A stretch of 64,000 nt of DNA from Affinundibacterium fentianense (GTDB taxonomy: Bacteria > Pseudomonadota > Gammaproteobacteria > Burkholderiales > Burkholderiaceae_D). The notes under the pieces were generated by a model. It made no database searches. It saw nothing but the letters and a program-made list of their open reading frames with translations, and was not told where the DNA came from. Positions 41,981-49,334 of the stretch are shown piece after piece; positions within the stretch are counted from its first letter, which is position 1, and each line of letters begins with the position of its first letter. The stretch covers positions 124,001-188,000 of the forward strand of contig NZ_JAGSPJ010000001.1 in assembly GCF_018139545.1 (NCBI RefSeq). The letters run 5' to 3'. The position numbers and the translations under genes were made by a program.

Positions 41981-42619
41981 CTAAAATCCCAAATCCGATA
42001 GAAGATCGTCGACACTTTCTTGATTTAGTTGGACTCCACCTACAGCGCCAGGACCCGCAAGTAAATCCTCTTTCTTTTTAGATGAAATGGCGCCATCGGG
42101 GGCTCCGCTAATCAATAGTCCTAGCAAGTCTTTCTCGGTGCGTTCCAGTAAGGTAACCACTTTTTTGATCAATTGCCCCGTTAAATCCTGAAAATCTTGC
42201 GCCATCATAATATCGGTTAAGGCTTTTTCAGTGGCCAAGCTACTAGTCTTCGTTTCATGAATAAAACTGGATGATCTTGTGATTATATCTATGAGTTGCT
42301 CTTTCGATAGAGATGTTAAGTCTTGTGTCGATAGCTCGGTCAGGAAGCCATCAGATTTTTTAGTAATATTTTGTTGAAGTGGGAGGGTGTTTTCTACTGT
42401 CGCTAGGACAATGTTTGCTGCTTTCTCAGTCAATGCAGCCACGTGATTTAAACGTTCACGAGCTGATGGAAATTCATTTGAGGCTTCGGCCAGAATTTCG
42501 TCAGCCCCTACCCAAGTCAAGGCATCGTGCAGGGCGCGTACTACATGACCAAGTCCTTTATACATTAATTCAGGATTATCTCCCTCGGACCCGTTCACTG
42601 CAGGAGGCGTTTGACTCAT
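41981..42619 (-). CDS. cheZ: Chemotaxis phosphatase CheZ
   Basis: Dephosphorylates CheY-P and so resets the flagellar switch. The 212 residues are helical. Diagnostic pieces are MAQDFQDLTGQLIKKVV, which holds the catalytic Asp and Gln of the active site, and the C-terminal CheY-binding peptide QESVDDLLSDLGF. Start ATG 42619 (AAAGG upstream) is preferred to the longer frame to 42676. No cheY, cheA or flagellar gene is next to it in this window, which is unusual. Confidence 0.93.
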   Translation of the reverse strand: MSQTPPAVNGSEGDNPELMYKGLGHVVRALHDALTWVGADEILAEASNEFPSARERLNHVAALTEKAANIVLATVENTLPLQQNITKKSDGFLTELSTQDLTSLSKEQLIDIITRSSSFIHETKTSSLATEKALTDIMMAQDFQDLTGQLIKKVVTLLERTEKDLLGLLISGAPDGAISSKKKEDLLAGPGAVGGVQLNQESVDDLLSDLGF

Positions 42620-42894
42620 GGCGTAACCTTTTAGCATATGTTGATTGATGGATACTAAATGAGAACCAAGATTCATTCAATACAAAAATATTCCTTTGGG
42701 AAAAATACATCATAAGTGGCGTCTCCAGGTGGGTTCGGAATCTCTTCCGGGAGTGAACTGTATCCCCTTGATTTTCTTTATAAATCACGTGGGCTCTTGG
42801 TTCCAATTTGCGCGCGGTATAGGCGCAGCCGCGCCGTTCAATATTTAACTACAAGTCTTTAGATATCGAACAGACACTGTGATTAAATTGGACG

Positions 42895-43485
42895 CTATTT
42901 GTTAGATCTGAGGTATGTTTCAGGTAAAAGTAAATCTGCACGTTCGGCTTCAAACAACAAGGAAATGATCCACCAGCGGCTACCGTCATGCATCAATTGC
43001 ACGCTATTGATACCGCGTTTTGTCGATTTATCTTTATCCATTTGGGTTTCGTATGTTGTAAAGACCTGGGCTAGTTCTCCCCAAATTTCAGTTTTACGTG
43101 ACAATTCTTTTTCGCGAAATCCTGTTTCAACTAAGATTGGGCCAGAGTTCGCGATGTAATCGCTGACTGACAAAATCCGGAGGCCAAAATCTTTTGAGTC
43201 CTTTTTGGGACCAATTGCCATAATGCGTGCTTCAGGGATAAATAGAGAACGCATACGTGACCAATTGCGTGCTTCACCAATTCCACCAGAGATCACGTCA
43301 TATAAAGCACCGATGATGCCGTCGATAGATTGTACGTCGGCAGCTCTTGCTGGTGCTGAAGCAACCATAACAGGCGTCGGTTTATGGATCACATCTTGAT
43401 TTTCAGCCGCACGCGATGCGTTGGAAAACTGCATGCATATAATTGCTGTGCAAATGGCAGTGCATGCATACTTGTATTGGAACAT
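42895..43485 (-). CDS. Exported NTF2-like (SnoaL-type) hypothetical protein
   Basis: The 196 residues start at ATG 43485 (AGGAA upstream); the open frame runs to 43617. The N-terminal hydrophobic segment is a likely signal peptide. The mature part reads like an NTF2/SnoaL-fold domain: IDGIIGALYDVISGG, WSRMRSLFIPEARI, ending in a GSRWWIISLLFEAER strand. Such proteins are ligand-binding or enzymatic; nothing specific can be said. The 275 bases between it and cheZ hold only a GC-rich hairpin at 42812-42834. Confidence 0.6.
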   Translation of the reverse strand: MFQYKYACTAICTAIICMQFSNASRAAENQDVIHKPTPVMVASAPARAADVQSIDGIIGALYDVISGGIGEARNWSRMRSLFIPEARIMAIGPKKDSKDFGLRILSVSDYIANSGPILVETGFREKELSRKTEIWGELAQVFTTYETQMDKDKSTKRGINSVQLMHDGSRWWIISLLFEAERADLLLPETYLRSNK

Positions 43486-43832
43486 AAGTTGGATTCCTAA
43501 GTGATAGATTGATTGGTGACGAATCCAGTCGCAGTTCAAGACAGTTCGATTGATTGATGACGGGTTGTCTGGTTGTACGATTGAATCAATGACGAGTTGT
43601 TTTAAGAAAGTTGGCACTGCGCTTGGTCAATTTAAACGTAAAGAAAGTTCAATTTAGGTTGGATGAATAGCGCATTCAATTATTTTGCCACGGCGAGTAA
43701 GTTACTTTTGCCATGGTTAAATTCTGAAAGTCGTCATTACATAAATTCGCATAATTTATATTATGTCAAATTAAGAATGGAGTCAGAGGCCGCATCACCT
43801 AAGATCGTCTATTTAACTAAAACTGTACATAC

Positions 43833-43870
43833 TCTTAAACTAATTTTGTAAATCTTAAACTAATTTTGTA
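43833..43870. repeat. Two tandem 18-bp direct repeats
   Basis: TCTTAAACTAATTTTGTA occurs at 43833-43850 and again at 43853-43870, separated by two bases (20-bp period). The 431-base stretch 43652-44082 contains no convincing gene; this repeat and the following hairpins are its only structure. They could be iteron-like protein-binding sites or the result of slippage. Confidence 0.6.
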
Positions 43871-43888
43871 CATGCCTCACACAGATCG

Positions 43889-43975
43889 TTCGCACATTAT
43901 TCACTCAAACACTTGCATAAGACCCACAGAATTCACAATACGAAATATTTTCGGAATCTGTGAAAGTTGTGCGAA
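43889..43975. repeat. Nested inverted repeats upstream of the 44083 gene
   Basis: The outer pair TTCGCACA (43889-43896) and TGTGCGAA (43968-43975) encloses an inner pair CACAGA (43925-43930) and TCTGTG (43957-43962). The whole 87-base region could fold into a long, interrupted hairpin. It lies about 110 bases before the start at 44083 and may serve that gene or mark an island edge. Confidence 0.45.
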
Positions 43976-44082
43976 GGATCTCATTGCGAGCAAACCGGCA
44001 CACTTCTCAAGCTTATGTCTTGGTGCGGAAAGCTAAAGTAAAATACTTAGCTAACTAAAACGGATATAAACAAAAAATTGCG

Positions 44083-44499
44083 ATGAAAGTTTTTAACGTG
44101 CATGCCTACCGGTTTGGTGATCGCGAACGCCACTCATACTTGGTAGGTGTTTATTCGACTTCTGCAAAAGCGAAAATAGCTGCCAAGCATGAGGAAGCTA
44201 TGCGCGGCGGAAATAAGTACAAATGCGAAATTATAGAAATCGAAATTGATGGAAACGCTAAACGTAAAACAATCATTGGACTCCCAATTCCAACCATAAG
44301 AACCTCGTGCACATCCCAAATCCAATATATCGCCATGGGAAAGCCATTTGGCACTCTCTTGCCAGTAGCGCTGTTCAAAGGAGTCGGAACTGAATCTGCG
44401 GTTTATCGCGCCATTTCAAAGCTTGTCAATCAGGGAGTGTTTATTCGAAAGACACGAGGTGTGTACGTCTTAAACTGTGCCACCAAGAAGCAAAGTTAG
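44083..44499 (+). CDS. Hypothetical protein with a possible winged-helix C-terminus
   Basis: 138 residues. The N-terminal half (about 1-50) begins KVFNVHAYRFGDRERHSYLV and resembles small DUF7336-like domains in shape, with a VGVYS strand followed by a helix. The C-terminal part (about 95-138) reads AVYRAISKLVNQGVFIRK, then TRGVYVLN, a pattern typical of winged-helix DNA-binding domains. The ribosome binding site is weak. It is the last plus-strand gene before the minus-strand accessory cluster. I cannot assign a function. Confidence 0.55.
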   Translation: MKVFNVHAYRFGDRERHSYLVGVYSTSAKAKIAAKHEEAMRGGNKYKCEIIEIEIDGNAKRKTIIGLPIPTIRTSCTSQIQYIAMGKPFGTLLPVALFKGVGTESAVYRAISKLVNQGVFIRKTRGVYVLNCATKKQS

Positions 44500-44633
44500 A
44501 TGCTTACCCTCTCATTGTTAAATCCAGGTGTACTTTTGTTGTCACGTCGACGTTGACCAGACTTTCCTGTTGATTCACCGATCGCTAACTCATCCTAGTG
44601 ATTGGACTCGATGGCGAACTGCTCAATCACCTG

Positions 44634-44757
44634 CTATTTATTCGGCAACTGATCTATAGTTGCACGAAGTAGCCCTTCCAAGGCCCCAACATTTGCTCTT
44701 AGACGTAAAATTTCTAGCTCATGGCCAATGCTCTCTCATTTTTGTCAGCAATTCCAT
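44634..44757 (-). pseudogene. Remnant of a small frameshifted protein
   Basis: From ATG 44757 the frame reads MELLTKMREHW and stops. If one base is skipped near 44723, it continues HELEILRLRANVGALEGLL and ends in RATIDQLPNK at a stop at 44634-44636. The length of 124 bases is one more than a multiple of three, consistent with a one-base insertion. It is coiled-coil-like. The 349 bases 44500-44848 otherwise contain no gene. Confidence 0.35.
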
Positions 44758-44848
44758 CTGCTCCAATTTTCCGTTCTATTGTAAACTGACACGAGATCGG
44801 ATTCAGCTGCACACAACCATACGATACTTAAATGCGTTTATACCCAGA

Positions 44849-45454
44849 TTAATTTGTCGTCTCGGTACATAGAGCGCGCCTAGCATCCTCGCCATACGTG
44901 AAATAGAAATTCTGATCACCTGATGCGAATTTCATCGCTGTGACACAATCGTTTATTCCGATGCCCTTAAAATATTGGTGATAGAAAGCAATGTAGGCAA
45001 CGGCTGAATCTGACCATTGTGTTGAGAACGAATTTCCAACCAATGCCCAAAATGGACGTCTCGTTAGATCGGCAACTGCCATGCGCTGAGCATGAATTCC
45101 ATGACATGTGGACATGCACAGGAGCATTCCAGTACTGTTGCACTTCTGGTTTACATCGTTAAGAAGAAACTCAAGCTCTGCCCACGTAATAAAATCTCCG
45201 CTTGTTAATGCGACACCGTGCTCATTACCGTGCATACTGAAATGCAGCACTGGAACTGCACTCCCAAAATTATGGCTTGCGGTATCCAATCTGTCTGCCA
45301 AAGCTATTTTAAGCGTTTCCTTGTTAGTGACCAAACTATAAAAATACGGGATGCCAGAGACGCTCATTGCTTCGCATAATGCACGACCTTCAGTGCGACC
45401 ATCAAGCAAGTCGAGCGCCGAGGGTGATTCGATTACGTATACAAATAAAGCCAT
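44849..45454 (-). CDS. Caspase-like (clan CD, CHAT/caspase-fold) peptidase
   Basis: The 201 residues start at ATG 45454 (AGGAAA upstream). A caspase-fold catalytic dyad is visible: His74 in LHFSMHGNEHG and Cys116 in LLCMSTCHGIH. Each follows a hydrophobic strand, with the usual spacing of about 40 residues. No other domain is attached. It is the last gene of the minus-strand cluster with the patatin, E2-E1-JAB and MBL proteins. In other bacterial defence systems such proteases act as activators or effectors that cut a partner. Target unknown; no gasdermin is seen nearby. Confidence 0.75.
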   Translation of the reverse strand: MALFVYVIESPSALDLLDGRTEGRALCEAMSVSGIPYFYSLVTNKETLKIALADRLDTASHNFGSAVPVLHFSMHGNEHGVALTSGDFITWAELEFLLNDVNQKCNSTGMLLCMSTCHGIHAQRMAVADLTRRPFWALVGNSFSTQWSDSAVAYIAFYHQYFKGIGINDCVTAMKFASGDQNFYFTYGEDARRALCTETTN

Positions 45455-45465
45455 CAATATTTTTC

Positions 45466-45829
45466 CTAGACGTTGTGACTCCGACCATTCGATATGGCAC
45501 TTCCCATCATTTCCTCAAAGACTAGCAGTGCATTATTTAGAGCCTTTGCTTCCTGTTCGATAGAGGTACCGCGCGATTCAACATCCTTCAATCAGCGAAT
45601 ACAATTTTTTAATTGTCGAGTATGCTCTTCACCCAGTTTACCACCTCGAAGCACATGACTAATAATCTTTGCCGAAAAGTCGTATAAGCACATCGAAACA
45701 AGACTCATCTGCATTTGACTAGCTCGTAGATTGGCGATCATTTCTTCGTCTGACAAAGGTCAGTTGCGTTTCCGCGCTTCACTGAATTTTCAGAAACTGA
45801 TCAATAGATATATGGTTAAGTTTATCCAT
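45466..45829 (-). pseudogene. Broken helical-protein gene in the accessory operon
   Basis: ATG 45829 follows a very strong GGAGGGG site and reads MDKLNHISIDQFLKIQ before a stop. One base later in phase the frame continues EARKRN, TGA, then PLSDEEMIANLRASQMQMS, through GGKLGEEHTRQLKNCIR, a second TGA, then LKDVESRGTSIEQEAKALNN and onward to the stop at 45466. That makes one frameshift and two in-frame UGA codons. Both UGA sites would read naturally as Trp. The product would be a helical protein of about 120 residues of unknown family. It lies between patatin and the caspase gene. Confidence 0.7.
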
Positions 45830-46032
45830 CCCCTCCAAAATGTAAAACTAGATGCCTGCCCCCTTCTCGATAGATCCTGTATGTTCGATTTTTGAAGCGA
45901 TTTTTATGAGAGATAGAACTCTCTTTTTACATTTTTGGGAAGCTTTTTTAGAGGGATGAACACTAATTACCTGCGCGGCCATACTCGTGTTCTTGTGCAA
46001 CAGATTGGACGCGAAAGGGAGATAATAAAAAT

Positions 46033-47121
46033 CTAAGGATTGCCCTGCAATCCAGCAACGGCACAACATTCACCAAACGCAACTAATTTTTCCAAGATTT
46101 CTTGTGTAGGACATTTTAGCGAGGTAGGATATGCCACGGCGAACTTGGCAGACTCCTTAGATTCACCTGATTCTAACAACTTAGGATTAGCGATGTAAAT
46201 GTAATTTGCTTGCCCTTGATTTTCATTCATAAATCGGTATAGGCATCTGACCCGCAATGCCCGCGTTTGATCGGTAACGATATCTGAAAGCCTTGTTAAC
46301 TGGAGAATATGCCAATTTGAAGTAAGTTCTTTTTTAACCAATGGAGCGCCTGCATCCAAAACAAGAATTCGTGTATTAAGGGAGATGCTATTTTTCTTTT
46401 TACCTGTCCCCACATCCAAATATGGCTCAATTCCCAGATTGTCGTAAACACCACCATCATAGAGATGCAATCTTAAATACTCTGGAGTATGCTCAACCAT
46501 CGGTCCATCGTCTTGCCATTTTTCTTGTTTTCGCCATCTATACATTGACGAATCCAATGCCAAAGGGCCAAAACCAATTGGGAACGCAGCAGAAACGGCC
46601 ATTGCATCGGCCAATCTAAAATCGGCGACATCAGCAGAGTAGCCGAAAACGTAATCGCCCATATTGTCCCGCTTAAACCTAAAACGCTTCCCGGTTTCTG
46701 CTGTAGTTCCATTGATTGCCCACTCAGGCGATTGAGGTAGATCTGATAAAGTCTCTGTTATTCCCCATTCTTGAACCAAGCAAGCGGCCAATAGATTTGC
46801 TCTAGAAAATATAAAACGCCAATTTCTAGTTTTTCCCAATTGCCGTAACGCTCCCCATTGCATACTTTTCTCACAAAGTGCTAACTTCAACTTTGGCAAA
46901 ACGATGGATAGATACTCTTCGGAGGTCGGCCAACGCATGTTATTCATGTGAAAGACAAGACCTATCAATAAACTACCACCAGAAACTGTCGATATATGAG
47001 TTATTTGTTCCAACATATGACGATTTGCCAGTTCGCGTAATGCTCCCATGTGAAACATCATTGCACGTATTCCGCCACCCGATAGAGATAATGCTAGTGG
47101 TTGTTTAGTTATTTCTATCAT
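46033..47121 (-). CDS. Patatin-like phospholipase
   Basis: The 362-residue patatin-fold acyl hydrolase has the oxyanion motif SLSGGGIRAMMF (residues 12-23). The nucleophile elbow is ISTVSGGSLL with Ser47, and the catalytic Asp222 is in LYDGGVYDN, so a Ser-Asp dyad is complete. There is no membrane segment. The start ATG 47121 has GGGGG a few bases upstream and would overlap the end of the E2-E1-JAB gene if that were read in the alternative frame. Patatin phospholipases serve as membrane-degrading effectors in CBASS (CapV) and other systems. Here no cyclic-nucleotide synthase is present, so the trigger must differ. Confidence 0.88.
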   Translation of the reverse strand: MIEITKQPLALSLSGGGIRAMMFHMGALRELANRHMLEQITHISTVSGGSLLIGLVFHMNNMRWPTSEEYLSIVLPKLKLALCEKSMQWGALRQLGKTRNWRFIFSRANLLAACLVQEWGITETLSDLPQSPEWAINGTTAETGKRFRFKRDNMGDYVFGYSADVADFRLADAMAVSAAFPIGFGPLALDSSMYRWRKQEKWQDDGPMVEHTPEYLRLHLYDGGVYDNLGIEPYLDVGTGKKKNSISLNTRILVLDAGAPLVKKELTSNWHILQLTRLSDIVTDQTRALRVRCLYRFMNENQGQANYIYIANPKLLESGESKESAKFAVAYPTSLKCPTQEILEKLVAFGECCAVAGLQGNP

Positions 47122-47144
47122 CTTGCCCCCAGCGCACTAATACT

Positions 47145-49334
47145 TCAGGTTGGACTATGCTTTGCACTATGACCACGAGGATGAGAGTGCCATTCACCAA
47201 CATAATTAACTTGATTGAGTGTTCGCTGAGATACAAGTTGGCAGGCTTCGCTTACACCAACAACACCACGAGTAAATCCCGTAGTTGTGGCGATACTATC
47301 TGGCGGGGCAGGAAACGCATCAACCAGCATAATGATCATCAAGCTAAAGTCGACATAGCCAAATAATACCCCCCCAGTTTCTCTTCCCCCAGCAGACAAA
47401 CCTTGCTGCCTATATTGCCTCAGTTTAATAATCAGTCCTTCGTCATAAATCACTGTAAAGTCATCACTGTTTCGAGTGACTATTGTTGACAGCGCTATCT
47501 CTTTCATGACCACTGCACCGGTTTCCTGAGTATGCTGCCATATACGGCAAGCACCGCTGTCTCTTGCTGATAATAATTGTGTCTGCTCAGCCAAAATCGC
47601 GGCGTGTGCGAGTACACGAGAATGCGGCATAACAAATGATTTATCACGACAACCGGTGCCTGATCTGAATAAATCAGATGCCGGCGCAAGATGATCCGCT
47701 AAACAATCGCTCGATATGAGCGTTCGATAATATTGTGCCTCAATAGCATGTATCGGCAAATTACGTGCTTTATCCTCTATCATTAGTACCGTCCCCATTC
47801 CATTTGGAGTAAGGAAAAGTGAGGTGATACGTTTTGAATTGGAATCCATCCCCGCACGACGGGAAAATGGCAAACCAGCGGTCGCATCGACGATTAACTC
47901 TGCATTACTCAATGCATTTGCCAACTCAGGTGCGCGTGTCGTGCAAATGTCTTCATTAAATACTAGAAGATCGTCAGCAGATGGATTAATTGATTCTGCA
48001 AGTTGTTTAGCAACTGCCACTTTACGCATGCCGATATGTTCCGAGTAACCAGCATGACGTGCTAAATTATGCGGCCGCAGATAATCACTATCAACCAATA
48101 CCCAGCGCCCCCATCCGGCGCGTGTCCAGAGTTGCAATAGCTCACTACCCAGCGCGCCAAGACCGACTAAAACGCCATCTGGACCATTTGTGGGATTACC
48201 CGACCACGCTTGTAACTCATTCTTTGTTGGCAATGATGTTACTTCCATCAATTCTAGTTGCAGCTGCTCTAGTAATTCGCGATTTGGTGAGCCACTGGTC
48301 TGACCGTTAATTTCTGTGGCGGCACCGTAATTGTTTGCATTATTTAGTTTGATCAATGCTCCAAGGTGAATCCCCAATTGTTGCTCAGAAATATCGACAA
48401 GTGCTGCGTAAAATTTCTCCATGCTCAATTCGACGCCTTGAATTTTCACACGAATTAATATGACAACGTAGTTATTATTAGGGAGGACGGCGCGACCACC
48501 TTGGAATTTATTTTTCAGCTCATTCTTTAATTTGTGGTAGAGGTTGTCTGCATCATCGCAAAGAAGGTTTGCTAGTTCGCTCAAGGTGGTGGGTTTAAAA
48601 GAAATTGGACGATGCGAAATAGTGTCTAGATCAACAATGTATATCGGAAGTGATGCGTTACGTTGAATGTCGTCAAGCTCCAATAAACGCATCACCCAAT
48701 GGATGTCATTCTTTTGTGCGATGCGTACCACCGCCCAATATCGACTTGTATCACGCAATTCGTCGGTAGTTATCCCAGCTGGAACGAAAAGTTCATGACC
48801 TGTGAAAAATGGCAATTCAGGTGTTTGCTCTGCTGCATGTATTGTGCCTTCGGCCGATTGTTCAAGCCACCACTGTACTTGTTGAAGCATACGTTCGGCA
48901 GTCCAACTGGCAGCCACCGTTTGTGCATCCAAATTATTTAAACACAAGGATACGGCACAGTCTTTGGGTGATAAGTTAGTATGCAACAATCTAGGAAAAT
49001 TATTTCTTAGAGCGAAAATACCAACTGCCTGATCATTATCAATTGGTATGACGAATGCAATGCGTTCTCGAGGAAAGATACCAAAGGGATTGTTGGTTGG
49101 AATACTTTGATTAATTACATTGCAAACCAGTACTTCGCCTTCGTGGATTGGGAAAAACGGTGTGTTTTTTCTGTACTTTGATGTACTCGCAGCCTTTTGC
49201 GGAAACTGCATCGTAGAAATCAATTCAAAACAAGTGTTACGCCGTAAAGCCCGCACTAAGCATCGCGTCCGCTTTAAGACCAATGCGTCAACCTCAACAT
49301 CAAAAAAGTCCTCTAATGGGACAAACTCAATCAT
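47145..49334 (-). CDS. E2-E1-JAB fusion of a bacterial ubiquitin-like conjugation system (3' end probably frameshifted)
   Basis: 729 residues in three parts. Residues about 1-200 look like a bacterial E2 (Prok-E2_B type), with candidate catalytic Cys131 in SLCLNN and a following WL-E helix (WWLEQSAEGTIH). Residues about 385-600 are a ThiF/E1 adenylation domain: GVLVGLGALGSELL, the VDSD switch and a candidate Cys in SSDCL. Residues about 630-729 are a JAB/JAMM protease: Glu in GGRETGGVLFG and the zinc pair in EWHSHPRG. The chain stops right after HSPT, before the JAMM acidic ligand. Skipping one base gives PTEVLVRWGQDDRNN and a stop that overlaps the patatin start, so a frameshift near 47150 is likely. 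Start ATG 49334 overlaps the MBL stop by 8 bases. Confidence 0.82.
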   Translation of the reverse strand: MIEFVPLEDFFDVEVDALVLKRTRCLVRALRRNTCFELISTMQFPQKAASTSKYRKNTPFFPIHEGEVLVCNVINQSIPTNNPFGIFPRERIAFVIPIDNDQAVGIFALRNNFPRLLHTNLSPKDCAVSLCLNNLDAQTVAASWTAERMLQQVQWWLEQSAEGTIHAAEQTPELPFFTGHELFVPAGITTDELRDTSRYWAVVRIAQKNDIHWVMRLLELDDIQRNASLPIYIVDLDTISHRPISFKPTTLSELANLLCDDADNLYHKLKNELKNKFQGGRAVLPNNNYVVILIRVKIQGVELSMEKFYAALVDISEQQLGIHLGALIKLNNANNYGAATEINGQTSGSPNRELLEQLQLELMEVTSLPTKNELQAWSGNPTNGPDGVLVGLGALGSELLQLWTRAGWGRWVLVDSDYLRPHNLARHAGYSEHIGMRKVAVAKQLAESINPSADDLLVFNEDICTTRAPELANALSNAELIVDATAGLPFSRRAGMDSNSKRITSLFLTPNGMGTVLMIEDKARNLPIHAIEAQYYRTLISSDCLADHLAPASDLFRSGTGCRDKSFVMPHSRVLAHAAILAEQTQLLSARDSGACRIWQHTQETGAVVMKEIALSTIVTRNSDDFTVIYDEGLIIKLRQYRQQGLSAGGRETGGVLFGYVDFSLMIIMLVDAFPAPPDSIATTTGFTRGVVGVSEACQLVSQRTLNQVNYVGEWHSHPRGHSAKHSPT

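Noticed and set aside
43663..43851. 62-codon open frame on the plus strand
   Set aside because: It has a poor ribosome binding site and runs into the tandem repeat; no protein-like features.
45848..45980. 44-codon frame (MAAQVISVHPSKKAS...) after patatin
   Set aside because: No ribosome binding site and no recognisable family. A weak similarity in feel to the end of a reverse transcriptase could not be supported.
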